From NCBI GenBank assembly GCA_913062815.1, contig CAJXWZ010000001.1:62001-126000 (forward strand): a stretch of 64,000 bases of DNA, written 5' to 3'. Every line of letters begins with the position of its first letter. The first letter of the stretch is position 1. The notes beneath the pieces were generated by a model. The model ran no database searches. It worked only from the letters and a program-made list of their open reading frames with translations, and had not been told where the DNA came from. A program made the translations under genes and the position numbers. This DNA is from an uncultured Colwellia sp. (lineage in GTDB: Bacteria > Pseudomonadota > Gammaproteobacteria > Enterobacterales > Alteromonadaceae). Below, in pieces: positions 1 through 8,599 of the stretch.

Positions 1-208
1 TGATGGTTGTGCAGTTACTTGGCCGCCATTATATGCAACGTCAACAGAGCAAGCTTTTGGCGAATATACAATTATTTCGCGCGAAGAAAATGCTACCACC
101 ACCTATCAATGGGCTTATAAGGGCTTGCCTTTATATTTTTATTTAGGTGACAGCGCCATTGGTGATACCACCGGTGACTACCCAAGCTGGACTATTGCTC
201 GTCCATAA
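1..208 (+). CDS. C-terminal part of PF03640-type secreted repeat protein (partial)
   Basis: Only the last 68 codons are inside the window; the frame is open from base 2 to the TAA at 206-208. The visible end carries the pattern of the 'secreted repeat of unknown function' family (PF03640, COG4315): WPPLYA, then GLPLYFYLGD, then GD.TGD and a closing W..ARP. Members are usually exported proteins or lipoproteins of unknown function, often near cytochromes and ECF sigma factors, which fits the genes that follow. The signal peptide and start lie outside the window. Family assignment is from motif recognition only. Confidence 0.7.
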   Translation, partial: DGCAVTWPPLYATSTEQAFGEYTIISREENATTTYQWAYKGLPLYFYLGDSAIGDTTGDYPSWTIARP

Positions 209-278
209 CTGCCTCTCACCCAATAGCAATTCTATTTGATATTGGGTGAATATTTTATTCTATTTGATGAGAAGCATC

Positions 279-1172
279 ATGAAAGTACCATTATGGTTCG
301 TCGTTTTATTATTGTTGTTATCTGGTTGTAACGCAGGCAGTGGTGAAGGGCTTGATGAACAAGGGCGTCCACTTGAAGAAATAACCATGCCACCGGAAAA
401 CAATGTTATTCAGGCAACCTTGCCCTCTATTCAACAGCACGTTTTCACCCCGCTTTGCTCAACTTGTCATGGAGGTGTAAACCCTGCAGCCGGTCAAAAT
501 TTATCGACCCTTGAACACTCGATAGCTAGCTTGATCAATGTTGATTCTTCAAACACCTTATTCAAGCGTGTTCTGCCGGGTTCAGCCCTTGAAAGTTACC
601 TATATCTAAAAGTAACGGGTGATAGTCGTGCAGGTGCACGTATGCCTTTAGGGCAACCTGCACTTGATGATGAGAGTATTACCGCAATAAGAGCCTGGAT
701 TGATGCAGGTGCTTTGCTACCACAAAACAATGCCAATATGGCAAAGATTAGTAGAATAAATACGACCATTGCCAAAATAGAACCTATAACAGAAGCGGAA
801 AATTATAATGAAGCATTTAGTCAGCTTGAAGACTTTTGGCCAGCGCAATATGTATTAACAAGTACTTTCTGGTTTAACAAAGCAATGAGCTTTGACTACC
901 TAACGAGCAATCAAATACTCGTGCATAGCTATCAAAGCAATGCAGCTTTCGCTCAACCAATACTAGTAGCGGATGAACACATATCACTGCATAGCATCAA
1001 CAGTCATAGCCTACAAATTAATGTCAGCGGACTAGCAAACAATATCAGTAAATTAACTATTCAACTAAATGACGGCAGTATTTCCACATTGACCAGTCAA
1101 AATGGCCAACAATTAGATGGCGATAATGACGGTATTGAAGGCGGAGCATTCCATTATGAATTTACATTCTAA
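279..1172 (+). CDS. cytochrome c-type lipoprotein with one CXXCH site
   Basis: Predicted 297-residue lipoprotein. The start is placed at ATG 279 rather than the upstream in-frame GTG 246, because it directly precedes a signal peptide (MKVPLWFVVLLLLLSGC) with lipobox LSGC. Around residue 60 is one haem-binding motif, CSTCHGG; a likely distal methionine lies in ARMPLG, followed by an ending like AIRAWIDAGA. This order is that of single-haem cytochrome domains of the PSCyt1 (planctomycete cytochrome) type. The remaining C-terminal part of about 150 residues is unrecognised and probably beta-rich. It overlaps the next gene by 17 bp, so the two are probably co-translated. Likely role: periplasmic or outer-membrane electron transfer; the partner is unknown. 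Confidence 0.75.
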   Translation: MKVPLWFVVLLLLLSGCNAGSGEGLDEQGRPLEEITMPPENNVIQATLPSIQQHVFTPLCSTCHGGVNPAAGQNLSTLEHSIASLINVDSSNTLFKRVLPGSALESYLYLKVTGDSRAGARMPLGQPALDDESITAIRAWIDAGALLPQNNANMAKISRINTTIAKIEPITEAENYNEAFSQLEDFWPAQYVLTSTFWFNKAMSFDYLTSNQILVHSYQSNAAFAQPILVADEHISLHSINSHSLQINVSGLANNISKLTIQLNDGSISTLTSQNGQQLDGDNDGIEGGAFHYEFTF

Positions 1173-2289
1173 ACTACAGGCTAATGCGGCCAATATCCTA
1201 GTAATTGTAGTAGCATCTCTATTGGTATTTCACTTGTCAATACAAGCTGAGCCGTATTTGGCTATAAAAAACAATCTCAAATGTGTAAGCTGCCATGTTA
1301 ATCCGATAGGTGGTGGTTTGCGTAATGATTTTGGCAAAAAATATGGCCAAAATATCTTACCTAGTAAAGCAAATCAATTCGATAGTGCCACAATGGCCAA
1401 GCTTACCCAATACCTTTCCATTGGTGCCGATGCTCGATTTAACGCTAACCTTCAAAAAAATGAGGCTCAAACCAACAATACCAGTAAAGGCTTTGCCGTC
1501 GACAGTGCACAATTATATTTGCACTTTATGATTCCTAACACTGGTTTATCTTTTTATTTTGATGAACAAGTCGCACCGGGTAGCGCCATTAATAGAGAAG
1601 CGTTTGTGATGTATAACTTTGCTGAAAATTCAGCTCTCAATAGCAACTATATCAAAGCAGGTAAACTCTATATTCCTTATGGTTTGCGCATAGAAGATGA
1701 TAGTGCTTTTATTCGCCAAGCCACAGGTATGAATTTTGATAACAGTGACAGTGGTATTGAATATGGCATAAACCTTAAGCAAACCTCGATAAACTTATAT
1801 ATTACTAACGGCACTAGCCAAGCGACTAACAATGACGATAATTTATTATACGGGGCGCGCATCGAACAGCTATTCTCCCAATTTCGCATAGGTGCAAGTG
1901 CAGCACTAAACGACTCAACTCAAGCAACAAAGTTATTTAATATATTTGCAGGGGTACAATTTGGTAATGTCGGTTTGCTTGGCGAAGTTGATTACCTCAC
2001 TATTGAAGCAGCTAACACCTCCACTAAACAAGATATTAACCAACTCGTAAGCCTACTCGAATTGAACTATCAATGGCGAAAAGGTTGGAATTTTAAGTTA
2101 ACAGCGGAGTACTTTGATCCCGATAGCAATGTCGATGAAAATGAACAAACGCGCTATTCTTTCATTAGTGAGTATACGCCACTGTCAAACATGCAGCTTC
2201 GTTTAGGGCTTAGAGTTAAACAAGATATTCCGCAAGTACCTGAGCAAAACTATGATGTGATTTTTTTACAAAGCCATTTCTATTTCTAA
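1156..2289 (+). CDS. outer-membrane beta-barrel protein with N-terminal c-haem motif
   Basis: The start is taken at ATG 1156 because GGAG at 1143-1146 lies 9 bases upstream; the product is 377 residues. After a signal peptide (hydrophobic core ILVIVVASLLVFHLSI) there is a single CVSCH motif followed by NPIGGGLRNDFGKKYG, a pattern seen in cytochrome-bearing exported proteins. The rest, from about residue 80, is alternating amphipathic strands ending in a terminal aromatic (FYF), as expected for a porin-like barrel. What is seen is one haem motif joined to a barrel. The inference is a surface electron conduit or a haem-bearing porin. The gene overlaps the upstream cytochrome lipoprotein. Confidence 0.65.
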   Translation: MNLHSKLQANAANILVIVVASLLVFHLSIQAEPYLAIKNNLKCVSCHVNPIGGGLRNDFGKKYGQNILPSKANQFDSATMAKLTQYLSIGADARFNANLQKNEAQTNNTSKGFAVDSAQLYLHFMIPNTGLSFYFDEQVAPGSAINREAFVMYNFAENSALNSNYIKAGKLYIPYGLRIEDDSAFIRQATGMNFDNSDSGIEYGINLKQTSINLYITNGTSQATNNDDNLLYGARIEQLFSQFRIGASAALNDSTQATKLFNIFAGVQFGNVGLLGEVDYLTIEAANTSTKQDINQLVSLLELNYQWRKGWNFKLTAEYFDPDSNVDENEQTRYSFISEYTPLSNMQLRLGLRVKQDIPQVPEQNYDVIFLQSHFYF

Positions 2290-2324
2290 AGTGACTTGCT
2301 AGAGTAATATTAGGTTATGAATTT

Positions 2325-2978
2325 ATGAAACCTTCAATTTATCAAATTGATAAAGCTAAAAAGGAAAAAGTGCATTTGGCTGAGCAAAAGAGTGTCGATA
2401 CTGGGTCTAATCACGCTAGTGACGATAAGCTTGTTAGTCTTCTGCAACTATGCCAACACGGTGATAAGCAGGCATTTAGTGAGCTTTATCAACTAACTTC
2501 AGCCCGTTTAAATGGCATTGCCTATCGTATCACTCGCCATGTCGATAGCGCCAATGACGTGTTGCAAGAAGCTTTTATACAAATTTGGCAAAACTGCAAC
2601 AGCTATCAGGCCAGTAAAAGTGAAGCATTTACCTGGCTAGCTGCTATTGTGCGATATCGTGCTTATGATAGGTTACGCTATGATCTAAGACGGCATCAAA
2701 AAGATACCGTACAATTTAATGAGATGGAGTTAACGCAGGAGCAGCTAAACAATATTGAGCAGCACTCACTTCAACCCGGCCTTGGTGAACATAATGAACA
2801 AGCACTAAATAACTGCATAGCCAAGCTCGAGCAAAAACAAAGTCAAAGTATTTTAATGGCTTATCTATATGGTTATAGTCGCGATGATATTGCTCATTAT
2901 TTTGATAAGCCAACAAACACCATTAAATCTTGGATCCGACGTGGTTTGGGGAGGTTACAATTATGTCTGAACAATTAA
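2325..2978 (+). CDS. ECF-family RNA polymerase sigma factor
   Basis: 217-residue sigma-70 family protein. Region 2 is at about residues 50-115 (HVDSANDVLQEAFIQIWQ, then FTWLAAIVRYRAYDRLR). Region 4 is at the C-terminus (SQSILMAYLYGYSRDDIAHY, then IKSWIRRGLGRL), a helix-turn-helix for -35 recognition. The next gene is a membrane-anchored RskA-like protein that starts inside this gene (16 bp overlap), the standard arrangement of an ECF sigma with its cognate anti-sigma. It resembles the SigK / ChrR-group sigma factors. Likely targets are its own operon and the flanking cytochrome and porin genes; that is inference. Confidence 0.9.
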   Translation: MKPSIYQIDKAKKEKVHLAEQKSVDTGSNHASDDKLVSLLQLCQHGDKQAFSELYQLTSARLNGIAYRITRHVDSANDVLQEAFIQIWQNCNSYQASKSEAFTWLAAIVRYRAYDRLRYDLRRHQKDTVQFNEMELTQEQLNNIEQHSLQPGLGEHNEQALNNCIAKLEQKQSQSILMAYLYGYSRDDIAHYFDKPTNTIKSWIRRGLGRLQLCLNN

Positions 2979-3799
2979 CACCTCAATCAGCTGTAACAAA
3001 AATGCCCAAACGTTATAGGAAAACCCAAATAATAGAGCATTTAGCAAGCCAGTATGTGCTTGGCACATTAACACCTCAAGTGCGTCAAGGTGTAGAGAAA
3101 CAAGCTACTTATAACGATGCATTAGCCCGGCGCATTCATTATTGGCAAGCGCGTTTTGTTAGTCTTGATAAACAAACGGCTGAATTACCTCCCAGCGAGC
3201 ATGTATGGCAAAATATCACTAATGCTCTCAATATTACTGCGGTTGGTACTTCACAAGATTGTGAAAAGCAGCAAAAAGACAAAAGTAAACTTAATTGGGC
3301 TCAATCATTTACCGACTTGATGAAGTCTTGGTTTTCGTCACCAGTAACAAGCTACGCCAGCGCCTTCTCAGTGCTAATGCTATGTGTGATAGTCTTCTTT
3401 ATTAGCAAACCTTTTGATCAGCAAACAGATCCCCTTAGTTATGTTGCTGTTTTAACTGAGCAAGATGGACAAGCACATTTAGTGGCAACTACCTATGGTG
3501 AGTCGAAAAAGTTAATCGTTAATGTTGTCGGCACACCGGCAATAAACAATGAGCAATCTTTGGAGTTATGGGTAGTGTCTAAAACTGATTTTGAGGCCCG
3601 AAGCTTAGGTGTACTTCCTAGCAATGACAAGCTTATTGAACAGCAATTAACGACGGCTCAATGGCGCTTAATTAAAGATTCTCAATCATTGCTCGTAACC
3701 ATTGAAGAACTGGGTGGCTCTGCCATTGGCGAGCCGAGTGATGTCATCGTTTCACGTGGCTTATGTGTGCGTTTAAAAGAATGGAAGCAGGATGTTTAA
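2963..3799 (+). CDS. RskA-like membrane anti-sigma factor
   Basis: The start is ATG 2963, with GGGGAGG at about 2948-2954 as a strong ribosome binding site; 278 residues. The N-terminal cytoplasmic part (IIEHLASQYVLGTLTPQVRQ) resembles the anti-sigma zinc-finger-like domain of the RskA/ChrR group, though no Cys/His zinc cluster is evident. One transmembrane segment lies near residue 135 (SAFSVLMLCVIVFFISK). The periplasmic part has the RskA signature LELWVV...RSLGVLP. It should hold the upstream sigma at the membrane until a signal arrives. The first 16 bp overlap the sigma gene and the last 8 bp overlap the porin gene. Confidence 0.85.
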   Translation: MSEQLTPQSAVTKMPKRYRKTQIIEHLASQYVLGTLTPQVRQGVEKQATYNDALARRIHYWQARFVSLDKQTAELPPSEHVWQNITNALNITAVGTSQDCEKQQKDKSKLNWAQSFTDLMKSWFSSPVTSYASAFSVLMLCVIVFFISKPFDQQTDPLSYVAVLTEQDGQAHLVATTYGESKKLIVNVVGTPAINNEQSLELWVVSKTDFEARSLGVLPSNDKLIEQQLTTAQWRLIKDSQSLLVTIEELGGSAIGEPSDVIVSRGLCVRLKEWKQDV

Positions 3800-5126
3800 A
3801 GAGATATTTTATTTTGGCGCGATCAGATTATATTTGTTTGACAGCAACACAGGCGGCTGTCAGAGAAATATGATACTTGTACTCATTACCTTATTTGCCA
3901 GCATAATGCTTGAGCATGATGTGATAGCTACTGAAATTCCTGGCAAGCACGACTTTGGTATGCGCACGCGCTTCCAAGAGGTTGATGACAATTGGCTAAA
4001 AGATGCCCAAGCGTTTACCACCCGATTAAAGTTAACTTCTCGTTTTTCGCTAGACCATAATGAACAATGGCAATTGTTAGTAGAGCCCAACCTCGCTTAT
4101 GCTTTTAACGATGGCGACTATAATTCGGTTACGGTGAAAAAGTCGACCTCGCCTATTCCCGACCCGCAAAGCTTTAATTGGAGTCAAATTAACCTACAAT
4201 ATGCGAGTGACAGCAATTGGCAGATAACATTAGGGCGACAGCCATTGGCATTTGATAATGAACGACATATTGGCACTGTTGAGTTTTGGCAAACACCGCA
4301 AAGTTTTGATGCCTTAACCTATGAATTCAACGATCAAGTTAATTGGCACTTACAATATAGCTACACTAATAAAGTTCATAGAATATTTGGTCATGAAGCT
4401 ACCTCAACAATCCCCAAAGATGATATTCGCTATGGTCTAATAGACCAACGTCCAGCAAACGAACTAGGAGCACACCGTTTAAGCGCGCACTTAGTTAACT
4501 TGACCTATAAAACCGAAGATAACCTTTCTTTAGTTAGCTATGGTTATTCAGTTGAAAATAAAGACCTTGCACGATTTTCAACGCATACTCTGGGAGTGCG
4601 AATTAGCGATGAGTTTAAACCGGAAAAGATAAAATATCGCTACACGGTCGAGTTTGCCACGCAACAAAATGCTTACAATAATCCGGTTGATTACCGTGCA
4701 TGGTATAGCTTATTAGAAGCAGGTATTCAGTATAAAAGCCATCGGCTGCAATTAAGTCAAGAAGTGCTGAGTGAAAATAACTGGCAAGGCTTCATTACAC
4801 CGCTTGGGACTAATCATAAATTTCAGGGCTGGGCCGATATATTCACAGGCTACGGCATGCAAACAGGCTTACGAGATCACTATTTAACCTATCAAGGACG
4901 TTATAAAAAACTGCGCTGGCGGAGTGTTTTTCATCGCTTCAAAAATTATAAAAATGGTTCAACTATCGGCAATGAATTTGATCTTGAATTAGCGTATCGC
5001 GCCACCAGAAAATGGGAATTTAAATTGGTCTATGCGGATTATAAAACCAAGCAGGGTTTATACTATTTCCCAAAAGCAAATCACAACTTAAGTACTTGGT
5101 TTGTGTCCGTAGCTTACAACATCTAA
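3792..5126 (+). CDS. alginate-export-type outer-membrane porin
   Basis: 444-residue predicted beta-barrel. Landmarks are NWSQINLQYASDSNWQITLG, the GRQPLAFDNERHIGTVEFWQ segment (split here only for length) and the closing strand TWFVSVAYNI; these match the PF13372 'alginate export' porin family. The ATG at 3792 overlaps the anti-sigma gene by 8 bp. An alternative start, ATG 3870 (MILVLITLFASIML...), would put the signal peptide at the very N-terminus and has AGAGAA close by, so the mature N-terminus is uncertain. Co-transcription with sigma/anti-sigma suggests it belongs to that regulon. Substrate unknown. Confidence 0.75.
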   Translation: MFKEIFYFGAIRLYLFDSNTGGCQRNMILVLITLFASIMLEHDVIATEIPGKHDFGMRTRFQEVDDNWLKDAQAFTTRLKLTSRFSLDHNEQWQLLVEPNLAYAFNDGDYNSVTVKKSTSPIPDPQSFNWSQINLQYASDSNWQITLGRQPLAFDNERHIGTVEFWQTPQSFDALTYEFNDQVNWHLQYSYTNKVHRIFGHEATSTIPKDDIRYGLIDQRPANELGAHRLSAHLVNLTYKTEDNLSLVSYGYSVENKDLARFSTHTLGVRISDEFKPEKIKYRYTVEFATQQNAYNNPVDYRAWYSLLEAGIQYKSHRLQLSQEVLSENNWQGFITPLGTNHKFQGWADIFTGYGMQTGLRDHYLTYQGRYKKLRWRSVFHRFKNYKNGSTIGNEFDLELAYRATRKWEFKLVYADYKTKQGLYYFPKANHNLSTWFVSVAYNI

Positions 5127-5188
5127 TAGCTTAGGCTCTGTTAAATTTTGCTGACTATTTTGTCTGAAAGCTCCGCAGATCTTAGTTG

Positions 5189-5854
5189 CTATTTCCAATC
5201 ATCGGCATTACCGTCATGGATAATGGTAATACCTTCAAGGGCATCATAACGGTCGTAAACTTCGTCTGGCATCGGGTTTTGTCTCAACTCAATAAATTTC
5301 AGCTTAGGCAACCCTGCCACAATCAACTCTTCTAATTTATTATCAAAAAAGTATGCTTTCTCAAGGGATATTAAGGGTGAGATATCTAATATTTTCAGCT
5401 TGTTATTGGTAATACGAATTTTTTTAAGTTGCGATACCCCGTTAAAGTCAACCGTAATAAGTTTGTTCTTAAAAAGGTATAAACTTTTTAATTGAGCAAG
5501 GCCAACAATATTAATATTGGTCAACCTATTGTTGGCAATATTTATATGTTCAAGGTGCTTAAACGTTTGTAAATCAACGCTAGTCAATTGATTATTGAAC
5601 AAGGACAGTTTTTTTAAACTATCAAAAGATTCTAGCCCAACTAAACTGGTGATGTTCATACCATGACATTTTATTTCTGTTATATCGGACGCGCTCTGCC
5701 ATTGCTTTTTTTCGGCATTTTTCTTAATACAAGCAGCCAAATTATTATCTTTTATCTTAACTAAAGCCAATGCTGAATTTCCACGCACTTCATTGACATA
5801 AAATAGCAAAGATAAACAAAAACTAAAAAAAAGTAAGCTTTTTAAACAAGACAT
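5189..5854 (-). CDS. secreted leucine-rich-repeat protein
   Basis: About 221 residues from the chosen start. The longer frame opens at 5887 with no good ribosome binding site, whereas ATG 5854 follows AAGGTGG and begins a clean signal peptide (MSCLKSLLFFSFCLSLLF, cleavage near VRG-NSA). From about residue 65 there are five to six repeats of about 21 residues with the pattern L..L.L..N.L...D (for example KKLSLFNNQLTSVD, KSLYLFKNKLITVD), ending in ELRQNPMPDE. This is a bacterial leucine-rich-repeat solenoid, usually used for protein binding outside the cytoplasm. It stands alone, transcribed against its upstream neighbour. No enzymatic domain is visible. Confidence 0.75.
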   Translation of the reverse strand: MSCLKSLLFFSFCLSLLFYVNEVRGNSALALVKIKDNNLAACIKKNAEKKQWQSASDITEIKCHGMNITSLVGLESFDSLKKLSLFNNQLTSVDLQTFKHLEHINIANNRLTNINIVGLAQLKSLYLFKNKLITVDFNGVSQLKKIRITNNKLKILDISPLISLEKAYFFDNKLEELIVAGLPKLKFIELRQNPMPDEVYDRYDALEGITIIHDGNADDWK

Positions 5855-6226
5855 ATTGCGAGTAACCACCTTAAGAATTAAATCCATGCTTTAACATGCC
5901 ACCCAATATAAATGACAAAACCAGCTCATTCAATATTTCGCTAATGTTTAACTTAAGTCATAGCAAAATTAATGCTAGCTTAACTCAGCATTTTTTTGCA
6001 AAAACAATTGCAGAAAAGTACCAATAAAAAGCTTTGAAAGACAATTCAAACTATTCAGGTCTATTGTCTAAATCCCCTTCTTTCGTTTCTATAACAAAAG
6101 TATCACAAAACCATAACGTTTGTGTAAAGCCTTATAAATTGGGTTGTTCCTCTCATTCACAACCTTTAACTTATTCACATCATCATTTTCAAACAAACGT
6201 ACATAAACTAAAACAGAGTGAGAATT
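5855..6226. other. intergenic region between divergent LRR gene and arsenic/glycosyl operon
   Basis: About 370 bases that must hold the promoters of both the LRR gene (minus) and the operon starting at 6227 (plus). It is AT-rich. A 67-codon frame at 6034-6237 starts with TTG, lacks a ribosome binding site and overlaps the next start, so I do not call it. No clear palindrome or riboswitch was recognised. Confidence 0.4.
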
Positions 6227-7090
6227 ATGCAAAATAAAAACCCAAATTCCGAAAACCAATTGAGTAAAACAATAAAGCAATTGTCCGTGGCTACAACACT
6301 GTTATCTACCTTGTTTTTATCGTCAGGAGTCTCAGCAGGTGCATGGGTCGGCGCAGAAGGAACGGGCTACATAAAACTTGGTTTTGCTAATTTCACCTCT
6401 GATACCTACCGCGGTAACAATCCTTCTTTTGAAGAGTTTGATGGCGACAATACTTCACTTTATGCCGAATATGGATTGGGCCACAACTTTGCCATTTACG
6501 GCTCACTACTCCATCAATCGTTCGAACAAACAGATGCCGTTACTGGTACTAGCAGCGCCAGTGGTTTTGGCGACACCGAACTTGGTATCCGTTATCAGTG
6601 GCAAGCAAACCCTTTTGTCTTATCAACATCGTTTTTAGTCAAAAGCCCTTTCCTTTATGAGCAATCAGATGGATTAGGTAATGCCCAAGAAGATTACGAA
6701 GCCAAAGTATTGATAGGCAAAAGCTTAAATGAGTATGGCTATTTTGGGGTTGAAATGGGTTACCGTTTTCGCACTGGCGCGCCGTCAGATGAATACCGGT
6801 ATTTGATGGAGTATGGTTTCAGTGTAAACGAAAACCTTTATTTACGTACTAAATTAGATGGCATTTTAAGTGCTGAAAATGCTGAAAACACCAATTTAAT
6901 AAATACGGGAAACTTATCAAACCCATTAGAGTATGATTCAGGAAAATTAGAATTAACCGCAGGATATAATTTCAATAACAATAATTTTTTCAAAGGCTTT
7001 GGTATTGAATTAACGTATACACAAGAAGTTTACGGTAAAAACATTCTTGAAGGCGACAGCATTCAGCTAGGCATAACACAGGTATTTTAA
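6227..7090 (+). CDS. outer-membrane beta-barrel protein (PF13557-like)
   Basis: 287 residues from ATG 6227 (an in-frame GTG at 6218 is less likely). There is a signal peptide with core VATTLLSTLFLSS and probable cleavage after VSA. The rest is strand-rich with alternating aromatics (YAEYGLGHNFAIYGSLLHQS, GFGDTELGIRYQW) and ends in QLGITQVF, a typical barrel terminus. It resembles the 'MetA-pathway of phenol degradation' putative channel family (PF13557). The stop is 3 bp before the next glycosyltransferase gene, so it is probably the first gene of the operon running to 15793, where it could export or anchor the product; that role is inference. Confidence 0.65.
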   Translation: MQNKNPNSENQLSKTIKQLSVATTLLSTLFLSSGVSAGAWVGAEGTGYIKLGFANFTSDTYRGNNPSFEEFDGDNTSLYAEYGLGHNFAIYGSLLHQSFEQTDAVTGTSSASGFGDTELGIRYQWQANPFVLSTSFLVKSPFLYEQSDGLGNAQEDYEAKVLIGKSLNEYGYFGVEMGYRFRTGAPSDEYRYLMEYGFSVNENLYLRTKLDGILSAENAENTNLINTGNLSNPLEYDSGKLELTAGYNFNNNNFFKGFGIELTYTQEVYGKNILEGDSIQLGITQVF

Positions 7091-7093
7091 ACA

Positions 7094-8599
7094 ATGTCTT
7101 TACTTAGCTTATTCATTATTGGTGTGCACTTTTTTTTATTAACCATTCTATGCTTGTTTGGTTTGCATCGTTTTTCGATGGTTATCCGTTGGTTTAAATA
7201 TAGAAAGTATAAACCCGCCACCCCGAAAACGTTCAAACAATTACCGAAGGTAACGGTGCAAATCCCCCTATACAACGAGCGATTAGTGGCTAAAAGAATT
7301 GTCGACTCAATTGTATTGCTTGACTACCCTGCAGAGCGCTTGCAAATACAAATTGTTGACGACTCCAATGATGAAACGAGCGAGTTAATAGCAGAGCGTG
7401 TACAGCATTATCAAAGCTTAGGCATCGATATTGCGCACGTACAGCGAACTAATCGTCAAGGCTTTAAAGCTGGCGCTCTAAAAGACGCGATGGATACGGC
7501 AACAGGAGAGTTCATTGCTATTTTTGACGCTGATTTCATGCCAAATAAAAATACTTTACTTGATAGTATTCATTACTTTACTCAGGCTGACATTGCAATG
7601 GTGCAACTGCGTTGGGAGCATTTAAACCGACGCAGTAGTTTACTAACCAAAACACAAGCCATTATGCTCGACGCACATTTTGCTCTTGAACAACAAGTAA
7701 GGTGCGCCAGTGACAAGTTATTCAATTTTAATGGTACCGCCGGTATTTGGCGCACTTGTGCAATTATCGACGCGGGCCATTGGAGTGCTGACACCTTAAC
7801 TGAAGACTTAGATCTTAGTTATAGAGCGCAATTGGCTGGCTGGAAAATGTTATACCTAAATCATGTGACTTGCCCGGGTGAGTTGCCGGCAGACATGAAT
7901 GCCTTTAAAACACAACAATACCGCTGGGCCAAAGGCGGCGTTGAAGTGATGTTAAAAATGCTAAAAACAGTTTGGCAAGCTAAGCTTCCGCTGGTAAAAA
8001 AAATAGAATCAACTTTTCACCTATCTAACAACCTTGCTTATTTTGTCATGTTAGTTGATACGCTATTCTTTTTAATACCGAGTTTGTATCTTCGCGACCG
8101 GTACGATTTCATAAATATTTGGTGGATAGATATACCACTGCTGGTAATGTCATCAGGTGGGCATATTGCTTACCTATACTTTGGCCAAGTTGTCCTTGGG
8201 CGATCTAAAAGTAGAGCATTGTTAAAGCTACCAAACTTAGTATTACTTGGCATACAACTCGCCATCAACAATTCTAAAGCAGGTTTTGAAGCCTTAATTG
8301 GTAAGCAAAGCGAATTTGTGCGAACCCCTAAAACAGGTGAATTAGAAAAACTAAGTTCTGCAAAAGTAGCTACTAATAAAACAACATCTTTGCTGGGCCA
8401 AAGCCGGCTTTATAAGCCTTTAGCACCAAAAGGGGCAATCTTTGAATTTTTAATTGCCACTATTTATTCTTTGGTTTTGCTTTGGGCTATTAATCACCAA
8501 CATTGGTTTATGCTGCCGTTTATTACGCTGTTAACTATTGGTTTCGTTATGTCTGCTTTTAACAGCTTTTATAACCATTATCGGTTGTCAAATCAATGA
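7094..8599 (+). CDS. membrane family-2 glycosyltransferase (cellulose-synthase-like)
   Basis: 501 residues with an N-terminal membrane helix (SLFIIGVHFFLLTILCLFGL), a cytoplasmic GT-A domain and about four C-terminal membrane helices. Catalytic motifs are all visible: VDD at 88-90, DADF at 145-148, TED at 236-238 and QQYRW at 274-278, the D,D,D,QxxRW set of processive or membrane GT2 enzymes such as cellulose/mannan synthases and ceramide glucosyltransferase-like proteins. It has only a 3 bp gap from the barrel gene and a 4 bp overlap (ATGA) with the next. Donor and acceptor are unknown; the context suggests glycosylation of a lipid- or arsenic-containing product. Confidence 0.88.
   Translation: MSLLSLFIIGVHFFLLTILCLFGLHRFSMVIRWFKYRKYKPATPKTFKQLPKVTVQIPLYNERLVAKRIVDSIVLLDYPAERLQIQIVDDSNDETSELIAERVQHYQSLGIDIAHVQRTNRQGFKAGALKDAMDTATGEFIAIFDADFMPNKNTLLDSIHYFTQADIAMVQLRWEHLNRRSSLLTKTQAIMLDAHFALEQQVRCASDKLFNFNGTAGIWRTCAIIDAGHWSADTLTEDLDLSYRAQLAGWKMLYLNHVTCPGELPADMNAFKTQQYRWAKGGVEVMLKMLKTVWQAKLPLVKKIESTFHLSNNLAYFVMLVDTLFFLIPSLYLRDRYDFINIWWIDIPLLVMSSGGHIAYLYFGQVVLGRSKSRALLKLPNLVLLGIQLAINNSKAGFEALIGKQSEFVRTPKTGELEKLSSAKVATNKTTSLLGQSRLYKPLAPKGAIFEFLIATIYSLVLLWAINHQHWFMLPFITLLTIGFVMSAFNSFYNHYRLSNQ

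Noticed and set aside
6034..6237. 67-codon frame before the barrel gene
   Set aside because: TTG start without a ribosome binding site; it overlaps the better supported ATG at 6227.
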